Shown here: piece after piece, positions 14,815 through 26,600 of the stretch | Layout of the letters: each line of letters starts with the position of its first letter | Numbering within the stretch: position 1 is the first letter of the stretch | Source of the DNA: Parus major | Taxonomy: Eukaryota; Chordata; Aves; Passeriformes; Paridae | DNA length: 64,000 bases | Direction: 5' to 3' | Assembly: GCF_001522545.3 (NCBI RefSeq) | Contig: NC_031773.1 | Span: forward strand, 43,506,786 to 43,570,785 | Program-made: the position numbers and the translations under genes | Notes under the pieces: generated by a model | Database searches by the model: none | The model's input: only the letters and a program-made list of their open reading frames with translations | Told to the model about the DNA's origin: nothing

Positions 14815-17027
14815 GGACTATGCTTAACAACCAAAGGCCACCTTCTGACTAAATACATTTTAAAGCTGTTTCTTGGCTTATGGATGAAACATTTTTGGTT
14901 TTGAGAATTGTACTGAGATGTGTCAGAAACAAGCATCCAAAAGACATTTAGGTTAACTGTATTTCCTGATAAACAACCCAGAATTAAGAGCAGCAGGTTT
15001 AAAAATACTGTGACTTGTGCAAATGGGAACACTGTTAAGCTGTTTATCTTGTTTAATCCCGAAGGTAAATAGCGTAAGCTTCAAAATATTTTGCTTCTTT
15101 GCCATAACCTACTGAATCACATTTACAAAGGTAATGAAACATTATAGGAAATCTTACATTTTTGGAATTGCCTCTGAAATTGCTTTACCTGAGTATCATA
15201 GAGGTCATTATTCTCAAGACCACTGTGTCTGTAAATTTCACTGATTTAAACCCAAACTGTGGTTTCAGTGATGTCAATGATCTTGTCTCTCCCGAGGTGA
15301 TGAATTCTTCAGCAACAAAACAAGAATCCTGCACAACTCCACTACTAGGCCCATTTTAAAACATGAATACTACAGTTCAGTCATTTTTTTATTGTGGCAT
15401 CTTCCAAATATTTTCAAACTCCTACTGCAGTTAATTTTCAGCTTTAGTTCAGTTTTTTAAATATTATTTGCAAGAAATAAAATATAATTTTTAGTTTTCT
15501 TAGATGTCTTTTGTCCAACACTAATGATATCCACACCAAAAATCCTATTTAATTTCATAACTCTCACCTCAAACACATACCTATATTAAAAATTAAGAAT
15601 CTATTTTACAAGATATATCAGTAATTATTTCCACACTGTGCCTTCTTACCCAGTACCAAAGTAGGTTTCTGAGCTGCTGTTTTACACATCATTTTTAAGA
15701 CTTTAATGCAGCATATATGATTGATATATTTAGCAGCTGAGCACCTCCTTTCCTCTCTGTACACAGGAAGTTTCCCCTCCCATCTGCTCAGGATATTTAA
15801 AAAAATAAAGCATTACAAACTGCTGTTTTTCCATCGATACTGCAGAAAGTGACTGTTATTTACCTGTAAACATGGAAGTACAGTTGAACCCAAACACACA
15901 ATGTAACCTGCACAGGCTCCCTGACAGAGTCATAAGACACCTGCTGGTACAAGGGCAGGAATGTGGGGATGGGAGCAGCCGCCAGCAAAGGGAAAATCAC
16001 TGCAGCTTTGAGTCATAGCACCAGAGTTATGCCAGGTTCAATTCTTCTGTGGAGCAACCAAGTTATTCACAGGCCACATCAACCCAAGCTTTGTCTCTCA
16101 TAGTCATATAGGAAGTCTTTAGTTTTATATTTGGGTTTCAGGCACACATAAATAAGGTGAATTATGAAATAGACCCATGCTTTACAAGCAGACGCTTGAA
16201 CCATTTAGAACGGTATTTATGACACAGCTTTAAGGCTGAATAGCGCCTAAGCAGGCAACAAGCCCCCTGCACACGTAGGTACTCCACTGCTGTTTATGAC
16301 AACCAGGTCCTGACAAAGGACAGAGGAAGATGCACTGGGAATAAACTAATGACAGACTGAAAAAATGCCTTTTCATTTTCCCCAATTAAATGCATTTACA
16401 GCTACATCTTTTTTGGCCTAAAGAGAATATTTATGAACTCTACATTGGAAACTCAACTTCATTTCAAGACATACAGAAAACTGATGGAAATAAAAAATGT
16501 AATCTATTATTTCATAACTGTTTTTCATCCTCCTGTGTACCACTAATTATATTACTGATTACTATATTTTCAAAATAAAAGGTCTCCCTAAACCCCACAA
16601 ACTGAATGCAGATCAACACTTAGTATCTGTTCTGTATCATACATGAGAAACTATTCCAAACCTTTACAGAAAAAATATCCAAACTAAAAGCTAATATTAA
16701 TAACTGTGTATATTTGATTTAGTTACCAATTATAAATAATTTATTTTAAAAGTTACTACATTATATCCAGCCTTTTAAAGCCTGATATAAAATACCACAT
16801 AAAATAAACAAACAGGAAGCTGCCATTTTCCCAAGCATCCACCCTGTGCTAATGACCTATTCTTCACAATCTATGATTTTCCCAATTTTCTGGAGCTACA
16901 GAAATAATGGGCAATTTTCACTGACTTTCACTTCATTAGTAGCAATACCCAACAGCTGACACCGAGCAGGTTTCCCAGGGCTTCCTCACCAACGTACTTT
17001 GACGATGAGGAGCCCTCATCACATGCA

Positions 17028-17037
17028 GTTACGTAAC
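17028..17037. promoter_or_regulatory. Perfect PAR-bZIP (D-box) palindrome
   Basis: GTTACGTAAC is the ideal palindromic site for DBP/TEF/HLF and NFIL3 proteins. It lies about 5.6 kb inside the presumed CDK17 intron 1. A single 10-base match can occur by chance, so function is only a possibility. Confidence 0.3.
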
Positions 17038-20000
17038 AGCCACTATTTATAGGTAACCACTTGATTCACATTATCCACTGGGTTTTAAACCATTTCGTAC
17101 GTTGTCACTTGATCTATCATTTTAGTTCCATAATCAAAATGCCACGTAAGAGCCAAGTACAAAGTTTCAGTGACGTCTGTCTGCAATATCAACAACATAC
17201 CACATGAAGTATTTAATCTTATCAAGAGAACCAGACGTTAGTTTCACAAGATTGGTCCTCTATAAATATATGCTGAGCAACAGTTGTTTTCTTTGCTTCA
17301 TCTCCCGCTCTGTCAATATCCATTACTATGCATATAACTAACTCCACTGGATGAAACCTTAGTTGTGCTAAAATCACATAATTTCTCAGTGTTCTTACAC
17401 ATACTGAGATATATGACCAGCATTTCCACTCCAGAAAGTGCCCTACCAACTTGTACAATTCTTACCTCACAACCTCAATGACAGCTGTTTAACACCTTCA
17501 GGTTCTCTTGAGAAATGCCTCAGAGAACCACATACGACTATCAGTTGGTTTACTTATGAATATAGCAGTTTTTCATCAACATCAACCTATTCTAAGAACA
17601 TCAAATGCTTACATTTTATTCAGCTTTTCTAACGGGCTAATGGCTTTCTTAGAATACAATTTCATCCTAAAATACACTTAATTGTAATAAAATAGGCTTT
17701 CGTCATCACAGACTTTGGCCTTTCTTATGAATCATATTAATTGATGATCTCAGTGTCAATTTCTTAAATTTTTGTAAACCAGCTTCTTTACATTTTTTAT
17801 AAACTAACCTACAGACCGTAACTTTTTAATCCAAACACTCTTCTTTCAATTAAAAGACAATGGTTTTGTTGATGAAATATTTGAAAATATTCTTTGGTAA
17901 TTCTTAGTAATCCATATTTTGCAAAGATATTTACTTCACCAAAGACCAACTAACTGTAAACCTCACAAAATGTTAATTTCAATGACTGCTGTATAAAGAT
18001 GCCTTGCACACACCTGAACAACAGCCAAAGATACTTACATATCGTAAGATAAGAACAGGAAGTCAGAAATACTTGGGAAAATACATTTCTGAAAGACTAT
18101 ACAGGTTATGACAGTTGACTATGATATTATTGTCTCAGTACAGCTACATGCCTGCAAAATGCTCTAATTCACCAAGCAGAGAAGAGAATGTGATGATTCT
18201 GACAACTTGAACAGAAACTGAAAGCATCCAAGTATCCTTAGTGAAGCTGACTACATGCAGATGTTAAAAATCAGAAACTGTTTTGAAACTCTAGCAAACC
18301 TTTAAAAACAACAGCAGTCAGAGAAGGGAGTGCAATTACGAGGTATAGATAATAATTAAATGAAATTTGATTAGAGGGCACAGATTAACATTCACTTACA
18401 CAAAATAACTAAGAAGTTCAATTTAAAATCAAAGATAGGCAAGAACTGTAGCTAGGAGTGCATGTGAAAGACACGTCATTTCTTTGTTCTGCTGTAATAA
18501 CACAGCCCTGATCATCACTATATATGCAAAACTAGTTATTCCACAGAAGATAAATAAAAAAAACCAAAAAGCTCATAACCAAAACATGAGATACAACTGT
18601 TCTTCAGCTTATTGTATTTTTAACATGTTACTGAAATAAGGGAGCAGAAAATTGTCCTGAAATTAAGAGAACTCTTTTACTGTTTAGTTAAAAATGTTAT
18701 AAAGTTGGTACTTTTGGGTCTTCTTAAAATCATTTTCCATAATTCTGTCTTACTGCCTGAAAAATTAAAATGTGACTCGACAGCTGTGTCTTCTGCTGCT
18801 GCATCGACAATGCTGTTCTATCATATTTCTTTTTTTTCCAACATTTGTGCTTAGGCATAGCACTCCTAATAAACTGATGTTTCCTAGTGAATGAGATTTC
18901 TAATCCTTTAAAAGCAAGCACTATACCACAAAAGCCCAAATATGCCAGTAAAGGAACTAGAACAATTCCCAGTATCAATGTGCCTATGGTATCTTATAAC
19001 ACAGCCAGGTATAGGGTATAATGATCTCTAAGGATGTGGCTAAAGCCTTACTATCCAAGGACTGATGTATCAAAAGCTGGTCCAATGCAAATTACCTGAT
19101 TTATGCACTCATTATGGTCGTTGCTCTCCATATAACAGCATCACAGAACTAAAGAAGTCCTTTTTTTTTTTTCCCCTTTCCCAATGTTCTTCTGCTCCCA
19201 GTTGGCAAATCAGCTCAAGTACAGGTCTTGTTTACTCCTTGTGACTATCGGTGGTTTAAACTACTGTTTGTACATGTTCTAATTAGCCAGCTCTACTAAA
19301 CTTGACAGTTGACATCACTGCTAAAGGAAGTTCAAGAAACCAACAACTCTGGAAGAATTGCCAATCCATCAGGTTAGCAAAGAATGAGTATCTATGAATT
19401 TGTACTCAATACAGAATTATAAAAAGTAATTTTTCCAACAAGCATTAACTTTCATTCTTCTTCAGATAAAAATTGTCAAAAGTGCATCATGACTCTTCAC
19501 AAAATACACAGGAAAAAAACCCAAACATCACACACCACTAGTGGGTGTTCCTGGAGAAAGCCCTGTTTCATGAGGAAAAACATTACCAGGGCCCAAAAGG
19601 AACAGGATATAAAATATTCAGAGAATTCTAAAAGGCCCTCTAGGCCTAGACTTATTTTTTTAAAGAAAATTATTGTCTAGTGATTAAAATATGTAAATAT
19701 AAAATGTTTTTACCTCTATCATCCAAGTTGCTACATCAGTATGTGAACAAGCACAAAAAAACCCCCAATTCCCAGTTCTTACATTCAGAAGGCAAAAGCC
19801 ATTTCTATAATTATGTGCATCACAAAATAAGGCAGTGATTGCTAACAATATGCTGGTTTAGTTAGTTCTTTAGATGTGAACCATAACTCTCAAGTAAACA
19901 TTTGGCATTTTAAGAGCATTTTTACATGCTAAGGTTGTAGTATATTATATAAAATTCCAAACTGACACAGATTACAGTGGTGTCCAGCTGCCTTAATAGC

Positions 20001-22679
20001 TATACAATGCTTGCTGCAGAAATAAAATGAGAATGAGCATTAGAAAGCATGCAGCTAAAAAGTTAAAATATCTGTAACTTAAGAACTATAAGCAACATTT
20101 AGTAAGTTTAAGCTAGAAAAGCTTCATAATTACTGAGCTTGATTTTAGACATGATCTTGTCCATTTTCACATCATACCATATAAATGCATTCAATAAATA
20201 AACAACTAGTATACACAACTTTTTAAAATACAGCTCATTAGCTTTCTTGGACAAAAAATAGAAACTGATTTGTACATGGAATATCAACAGCTTCCACTTA
20301 ACATGAAAAGAGGGTCACGAGCAAACTCATGGAAAGATTTTAATGCAGACTCTTCACTGAACCATATTTCAACAAAGCCTTTCCAAACTGCACTTTTTAG
20401 GTGCAATTACACAAATATACTGCTGGACGTAAACTTAAGATGAGTAAAACATGATTATTTTTTTTTTCCTAGCAGCAGGTAGTCATTTAAGAAATTACAA
20501 TATTACAGTATGTTACTAGGCCAGTCAAAAAATTCTGCATAGTCTTACTGTAAGAGCTCAACATCATAACAGTAACACATGCAGACTGAGCATCTTAACA
20601 TCCCTGTCATAAGCTATACCATATTTACACACTGCAGTCAGTGTTAGGCAGAAATTGAAGCCAGAGCTATTCAGGAGAAATACACATCCATGATCTGTTT
20701 CTCAATTTAAATTATATTTGCAATTATAAATTAGGTATTTCACTACACGCTAGTGGCATTTTACATATTAAAAAGATCAATTAATGCACTACATTCTTAG
20801 CCAAGCTTAAAATAAATGACTCCCCACATTCAAACTATAATTTGCTTCAGACAATATGGGCTTTAATTTGCAAACTCTTCAGTACGGATGTAGGCAGAAC
20901 CCACCTCATGATTTGTGTAGAGCTCCATCCTGGGTAAACATAGGGCTACACAGCACAATATGCAAATAAAAGGTATGAACCTCACTGTGATATTCTTCCC
21001 AAAGATTTTTTAAAGTCAGACTCATTATTGTCAAAACAGTATTTAAAAAACGCCAGCAAAAACCCCCAATGCTTTCATCTTTCCAAATTAAGTGGTCCTT
21101 TTAATGCCAAGTTAACATTATAATGGCTTATCTATGTTGGAGAATTGAATTCAGTTTGTTCTTTCAAGCACAAACAATTTTAAAGGAAAAATTGCACCAT
21201 GTATTCAAACATCTGATTTTATGTTTTCATATCTGTTACTTCTACATTAATTATTCAAAACAAGCCTCTCTCATGTCACTTACTGAAGTGCAGATGTAAA
21301 TAACAAGAGCTGTGTGTGAATATACAGAATTCTTACAACAAAGCAATATGGCAATTTCTTTAACATCTTAAGCATATAAAATACCAGATCATCTACTTCC
21401 TTTTTTTCCCAATTCTAATAAGAAAAACAAATCTGAATTTATCTAATTTCATAAATGTTTTCTTCTGCCCCCCACCATCTTCCTAGTATTTAACCTTTGG
21501 TGATATCGTTTCCAGTTCAATTAATACAATAAAAAAGCAGAGGGGAGAGAAGTAATGGGAGAACGCCAAACAGGCTTGCTCTTGTATCTGCCGTGATACC
21601 TACAAGAACGCTGTTATTGATCGGTTAAAATTACAAAAGAACAGAAACTATTCACCATAATGTAAAAAAAAGAAAATGGATGCTTTTCAAATTACTGACT
21701 TTGGATTATAAATCAACCCCGTTTTGCTCATAAAACCCGTAACACTGTTAACAACCATCAGCAAAGTGCCAAAGACAGCAATGACTTTAAAACAACCAGA
21801 GCCAGCTACCAAAACTGTTGCAGGAGAGACAAAGGGGATCAAGGTCAGCATTCTTCTAACGCAAAAGCTAATCCACTCATATGAACACGGTACTGGCACG
21901 GGTGGGCGTAATAAATTTGAACAGATATATAAAATACACATGATCCCACCTGATTTCCACCGTCCTTTCGAGAGAACCATTTTGCTCTACTGATCTCAAG
22001 CCATTACATATCTGAGCGAGGAAGGAGAGGGAGGAGTTCACAGAAGTTCAGGGTCAGACAATGTTCACGTATCCTGTCAGCTTCTAACTCAAAGCTCAGA
22101 GCAGAAGTACTCTTATGCCACGCACTGAAACCTACATATTTTGGGTGTGCGTGTGGGGGGAGACCTGCAATAGGAGCGATGTGTCATACGTGCGGAGGCT
22201 GCGAGGAGAAGAGCTGTCAGGAGAACGCTGCCTCGCTTGAAGAGGAGGAGGCGGTGGGGAAAGGACGGTGACGAACGCAGGATCACCAAAAAATCCGGCG
22301 GTGCTCAGGGGCTGCCATCCCCGGCTCACCCTTCCCTTCGCTCTGCTCCCCTCGCGGAGGGCTCAGCCTCCCGGAGCTGCTCCCTAGCCCCCGCGGAGCC
22401 GCTCCCAGCCGCCACCGGCAGCGGAAATCCCCCGCAGCCCGGCCCGACCCTGCCCGGGGGCGCCGAGCGGCGCTCCCGGCGCCCGGGGCTCCCCGGGCAG
22501 CCCCCGGCCCCCTCGCGGGGCGCTCTCCCACGACCACCATCACTTCCACCCTGCTCCGGGGCCGCGCTGTCACCTCACCCCCCGCGACGTCCCACGCTCC
22601 GAGAGGCCGAGAGCCAACACCCCGCCGCGAGCCGGACCCGCACCCCTGGGCCGGGAGACAATGAGCAGCCACAACTCAC

Positions 22680-22890
22680 CAGCAGCGCCGGAGCTTCGCG
22701 GGTCCGGGGGCGGTTCCTTTGCCCCTTCTCCTTCCCCTTCTCCTCCGCCTAGGAGCGGTATCCGGCCGCTGGGAGCCGAACCCCTCCTCCCCTCGCCGCC
22801 CGAGAGCCTTCGACTCCGCCGGACCGCCGGCCGCGCTCCCTCCCCGAGGAAAGTCACTTTATTCCCCGCTCCAACATGGCTGCTCCCCCC
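22680..22890 (-). other. CDK17: Putative non-coding first exon of CDK17
   Basis: On the - strand an excellent donor, GCTGCTG|GTGAGTTG, ends an exon at 22,680. Its start is not defined; about 22,890 is a guess based on a YY1-like motif. In mammals the CDK17 start codon lies in a later exon after a long first intron, so a purely untranslated exon is expected. CDK17 is a PCTAIRE-type cyclin-dependent kinase. No CDK17 coding sequence is seen in the window, so the assignment is by gene order only. Confidence 0.4.
22873..22880. promoter_or_regulatory. YY1-like motif (AACATGGC)
   Basis: The sequence CCAACATGGCTGC in the island fits the YY1 core AANATGGC. Such motifs often lie just inside the transcription start. 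It is in sense on the + strand, opposite to the inferred gene, so orientation does not settle which strand is transcribed. Confidence 0.4.
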
Positions 22891-23640
22891 GCCGCCGCCG
22901 CCGCAGCAGCAGCTTTCTCCTCGCCGCGGCTCCCCGCCGCCGCCTCCGGAGAGCGGCCGCAGGCCGTGCTCGGGAACCGCCCGGCCGGCCGCTGGCGGTG
23001 CCGAGAGCGTCAGCCGAGCCGGGCCGCGGGGGTGTGCGAGGAAGGGGCGAGCCGAGGCGAGCCGGGCTGGGCTGCGCGTCCCCGCTGCGGGCTGACGCCT
23101 CCGCCCGCTCGCACTGAGCCAGCCCCGCCGGCTCCGGGCGCAGGAGGGGCCGCGGGGACGCCCGTGCGCCGGCGACACCTGGCGGCCGAGGCGGCCCCGG
23201 CTGAGCCGGCGGCTGCGCGGGGAGCGGGGGGGGTCAGGGCGGAGCGCGGGGAATGCCCCGGGCGACGGCGCGGGGAGCGGGGGCTGCCGCAGCGCTTTTC
23301 TGGGCCGCCCTCCCCGCTGCGGGGGAGCCCGGCCGCGCCGGGCCGAGTGGGGCGCTGCTGCCGCTCCTCAGCGGCTCTGCGCGGCCGCCGCCTCCCGCGG
23401 CAGGAAGTGGGTCTCATCGGCAGAGGCTCCCGGGAAGGCGCCCCGAGGCCCTGCGTGCTGCTGGCCGTCCGAGGGGTCTCCCCGAACCGTTTCGTGTAGG
23501 GCAGGGTAGAAAAGGGGCGTTTGCTCGCTTCGTTTTTACCGGTTCCTTGGCAGCGTTTCCTCTTGGGTTTGCAGGGCGATTTAGCTCATCTCTGAGGCAT
23601 CCTCCTGCTCCCCCTTCCTACGGCTGGCACATTAGTAGCC

Positions 23641-26600
23641 GAAGTTAAGGGAAGCCGGGTGTCTCTTTAGACTAATTTCTAATTCATGTTTTCCGTATTT
23701 ATTCTTGTGGTATTTTCTTTCCTTTGTCTCCTGCATTCACGATTCCCGTACCATCCCCCTTGTCCTCCTTGTGATCGCTCTGACTGCGCCAACCGTGCTG
23801 CCTTTCTGCAGCTTAGAATCTTTTTCCCGTCAAAGTGATCTAGTCTGTATTTCCTCATTTCTCAGCCGTTTCCAACCCTAAATTTGTTAGGCTTTGTGTG
23901 TAACTGAATGAGACCTAGAAGGTGAAAGCTAGTCTTAAGAGCCAGCTGCTCTGTACTATCTTTTATTCACATTTCCATCTCACAAAGAACAAGATCTGTT
24001 AGGAAGGCCAAATCTGAACTGGTTTTAGTGACATGCTTTTGAACTTAAAGTACCAGGATACAGGTACACTTGGACCAGAATTTGGAAAATGTTTGGTTTT
24101 TTTTTTTTCCTTTTGGACATCTGCTAATTCTTGCTGCCTACCTGCTCTCTTGCTTTTGCCACTTCAAATTCAGTTTCATGGAGCCTTTTCTCATCTTAAT
24201 GCAGACTAGGGTTATGAGTCTTAGCTTCTCCAGACTCCTGTGGATGCTGAGTGAGGCCAAAACTGCTTCATTCTGCAGGCAGGTCTGTACTGTGCTATGT
24301 CTAGGGGGAGACTGGAGTAGATGTTAATTTGCAGCAGCAAGCCCCTGATCTTGAGGAACTCCGTTTGCAGCTTATTTGAGCCAGGCCTTCTCCACAGTAG
24401 GGCCAAGTGGGAGCTGCCTTCACAGGAGCAGTGCCAGCTGAAAATTCCCCTGCTTCCAGCTCTGTTGACCCTTCCAGCAGCACAAGCAAACCAGAACACA
24501 GACAAGTATGTTTCCCAGTAAACACAAGTCAGTTGCTCTTCCCTAAAAAAGCAGTGCAAGCATGAAACCACTTGTGAAATGCACAGAAATTCACTTTGCT
24601 CATGCTGATGTAAATTTCTAGTGAAATAGGTTTCCAATAAAGAGAAGTAAATATGACTCAGAAACAAACTTTCTGTTTATACAGACTAAACATGATCACC
24701 AAGGTGTTTTTGCATGTTTTCAAGATGTGGGATAGCTACCTTACACTTGCAAAACTTGTGGGATTTTTAATAACACAGAGAAAGCAGACACTCAAGCTTT
24801 GAACTGTCTGCTAATGCAAAGATACCCCTTAGAGATCGCCTTTAAAGCTCAGGACCTACCAGTTCTTGCCAGACCTACCAGTTCTCCTGATCTTTGAATG
24901 CTAACTAGATGATACATGTTTTGTTTTATCTTGTTCAATTTGAGGGCTATTTTGGGTATGTAGTAACATTAGAAATAATAGTGTGCAAGTTTATTATGTG
25001 CATGATTTGTGAAACAAGTTTTTGAGACAGCACAGTAACGAGTGCAGCACGTCCATTTATTGCAGCACACCCAAGTAGATGCTGCTCCACCTAAGAAGTA
25101 CTGAGAGAAGGTGGGTTGGAAGTTTATACAGCTGTGTTTTTATACATTAAAAATACCAGTAAAATATGTTTGTTTTACTTGATACATATTCATGTCTGCT
25201 GTTGATACTTCTGTTATTACAGGAAAAGTAATTATGGCAAATAAAGGCAGAAACTAAAAAAATGAGCAGTTAGGATGAGTCACCCAAGAAATAAGGGGTC
25301 AACACTGATTGCAGTGTAATTAGAGTATTTTAGGGTTTTCCACTTGTAATGGGGAGAATAATGAATTGTTAAGAGGGAAGATTTTGTGACAGTAGAACAT
25401 TTGATATGCATTTGGCCTTTGTATCTGCCACTACCTCATGACCTCGGATGAAGATTTTCACATCTGCAAAAGACAGTGCAGAAGGAAGACAGAGTGACAG
25501 TCTTAAGTTTGAAATGTAGGCACTGGTTTTGATTGATTTATCCCATGGGTCTGGTTTTATAACTATAGCTATTGATTTGTTTTATTATTTAGTGGATTAT
25601 GTAGCAATCAATCATATTTCCATCTAGCTAACCATGATTATTAATATTTTAAACTAGTTTTAAGATGGATTGGCTGGTGAGTGCAATAGGTCTTCTCTCT
25701 AATCCAGCAAGAATGGAATACACCCAGGTTACATGGAATGAATTATTGCCACTGGACAATCTGATGAAATCTACATCAGCCATTAGAATATAAATCCAGC
25801 AATAGGAATACAGTGCTGTCAGGGGACTGAGATTTCCTGCTTTGAAAATGAACATTTTGGCTTTACCTCTACATTTCTTCAACAAAAGTATGTAGTTATT
25901 CTGTGACAGTAAAAGTATGGGAGTTAAATTAGTGGAGTTCACCTAACGGTAGATGGAAACCCTACAAAAACATATGCATTTTTAACACAATATATGTGGA
26001 AAGCAGTTACTTCCCTGCCAAGAGGCAAGCTCAGGATTCTGTGTCACTGCATAAGGAGTCAGCGGCCTTGCAGTCAGTCAGCAGTGTGGGAAAGCATTGT
26101 GCTAAACTACAAGGCATGTGTTCGTTTGCAGGGGAAAGACTGAAAACCTTGGCAGGTTATTAAAAGAGGAAATGGTTTCCAAATACAATATTCTGTTTTG
26201 AAATGCAATTGTTTTTTTCTATTGGATGCCAAAAAATTCTGAAGAATGCAATATCCTCTAACTAATTGTATCTGTGCTCTGAGAAAAGAAACAGGGCTAT
26301 TGTTCTCCTCTCAGCACAAGCTATTTATGTATTAGTCTGTGTAGCACTCCTTTCTGTAACGATTGTCTTCCACCTACGCAAAACTCCAATCCATTTAAAA
26401 TAATCAAATTAAGATAGTTTCTTGCTTTCTTACACCAAGCTGATATTCATAAGACAGTGTTTTCCAGGTTACTTGGATTTAGTGCAGGGCCTCTCAGCTA
26501 AATACAGTACAATTATATTACCTCACTGGATGACCAAACCCCTTCCTTTCTGATGAATGGAAGCAGGAAGTAGTAACATGAAGGAGGTACCCCTTGAAAG

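Larger units (their letters stand above)
12541..22219. other. AT-rich sequence, presumed CDK17 intron 1
   Basis: It contains an A19 run at 14,796-14,814 and a PAR-bZIP palindrome at 17,028. I see no exon, RNA gene or recognisable transposon. The part nearest the island (22,000-22,220) begins to rise in GC. Confidence 0.55.
22220..23640. promoter_or_regulatory. CpG island, promoter of a leftward gene, probably CDK17
   Basis: A strongly GC- and CpG-rich block of about 1.4 kb has sharp edges at about 22,220 and 23,640. No TATA box is evident. In human, CDK17 (- strand) is the head-to-head neighbour of CFAP54, so an island here upstream of CFAP54 fits the CDK17 promoter. Identity rests on gene order and not on protein sequence. 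Long open frames in all six frames here reflect base composition. Confidence 0.65.

Noticed and set aside
22566..22585. Alternative - strand donor (GGGGGGTGAGG) in the left island
   Set aside because: It is weaker than the GTGAGTTG donor at 22,679 and lies in a G-rich run, so I did not use it for the exon model.
22237..23648. Several open frames of 130-207 codons on both strands in the left CpG island
   Set aside because: They overlap in all frames, are rich in Pro, Ala, Arg and Gly, and arise because stop codons are rare in GC-rich DNA. None shows a family signature.
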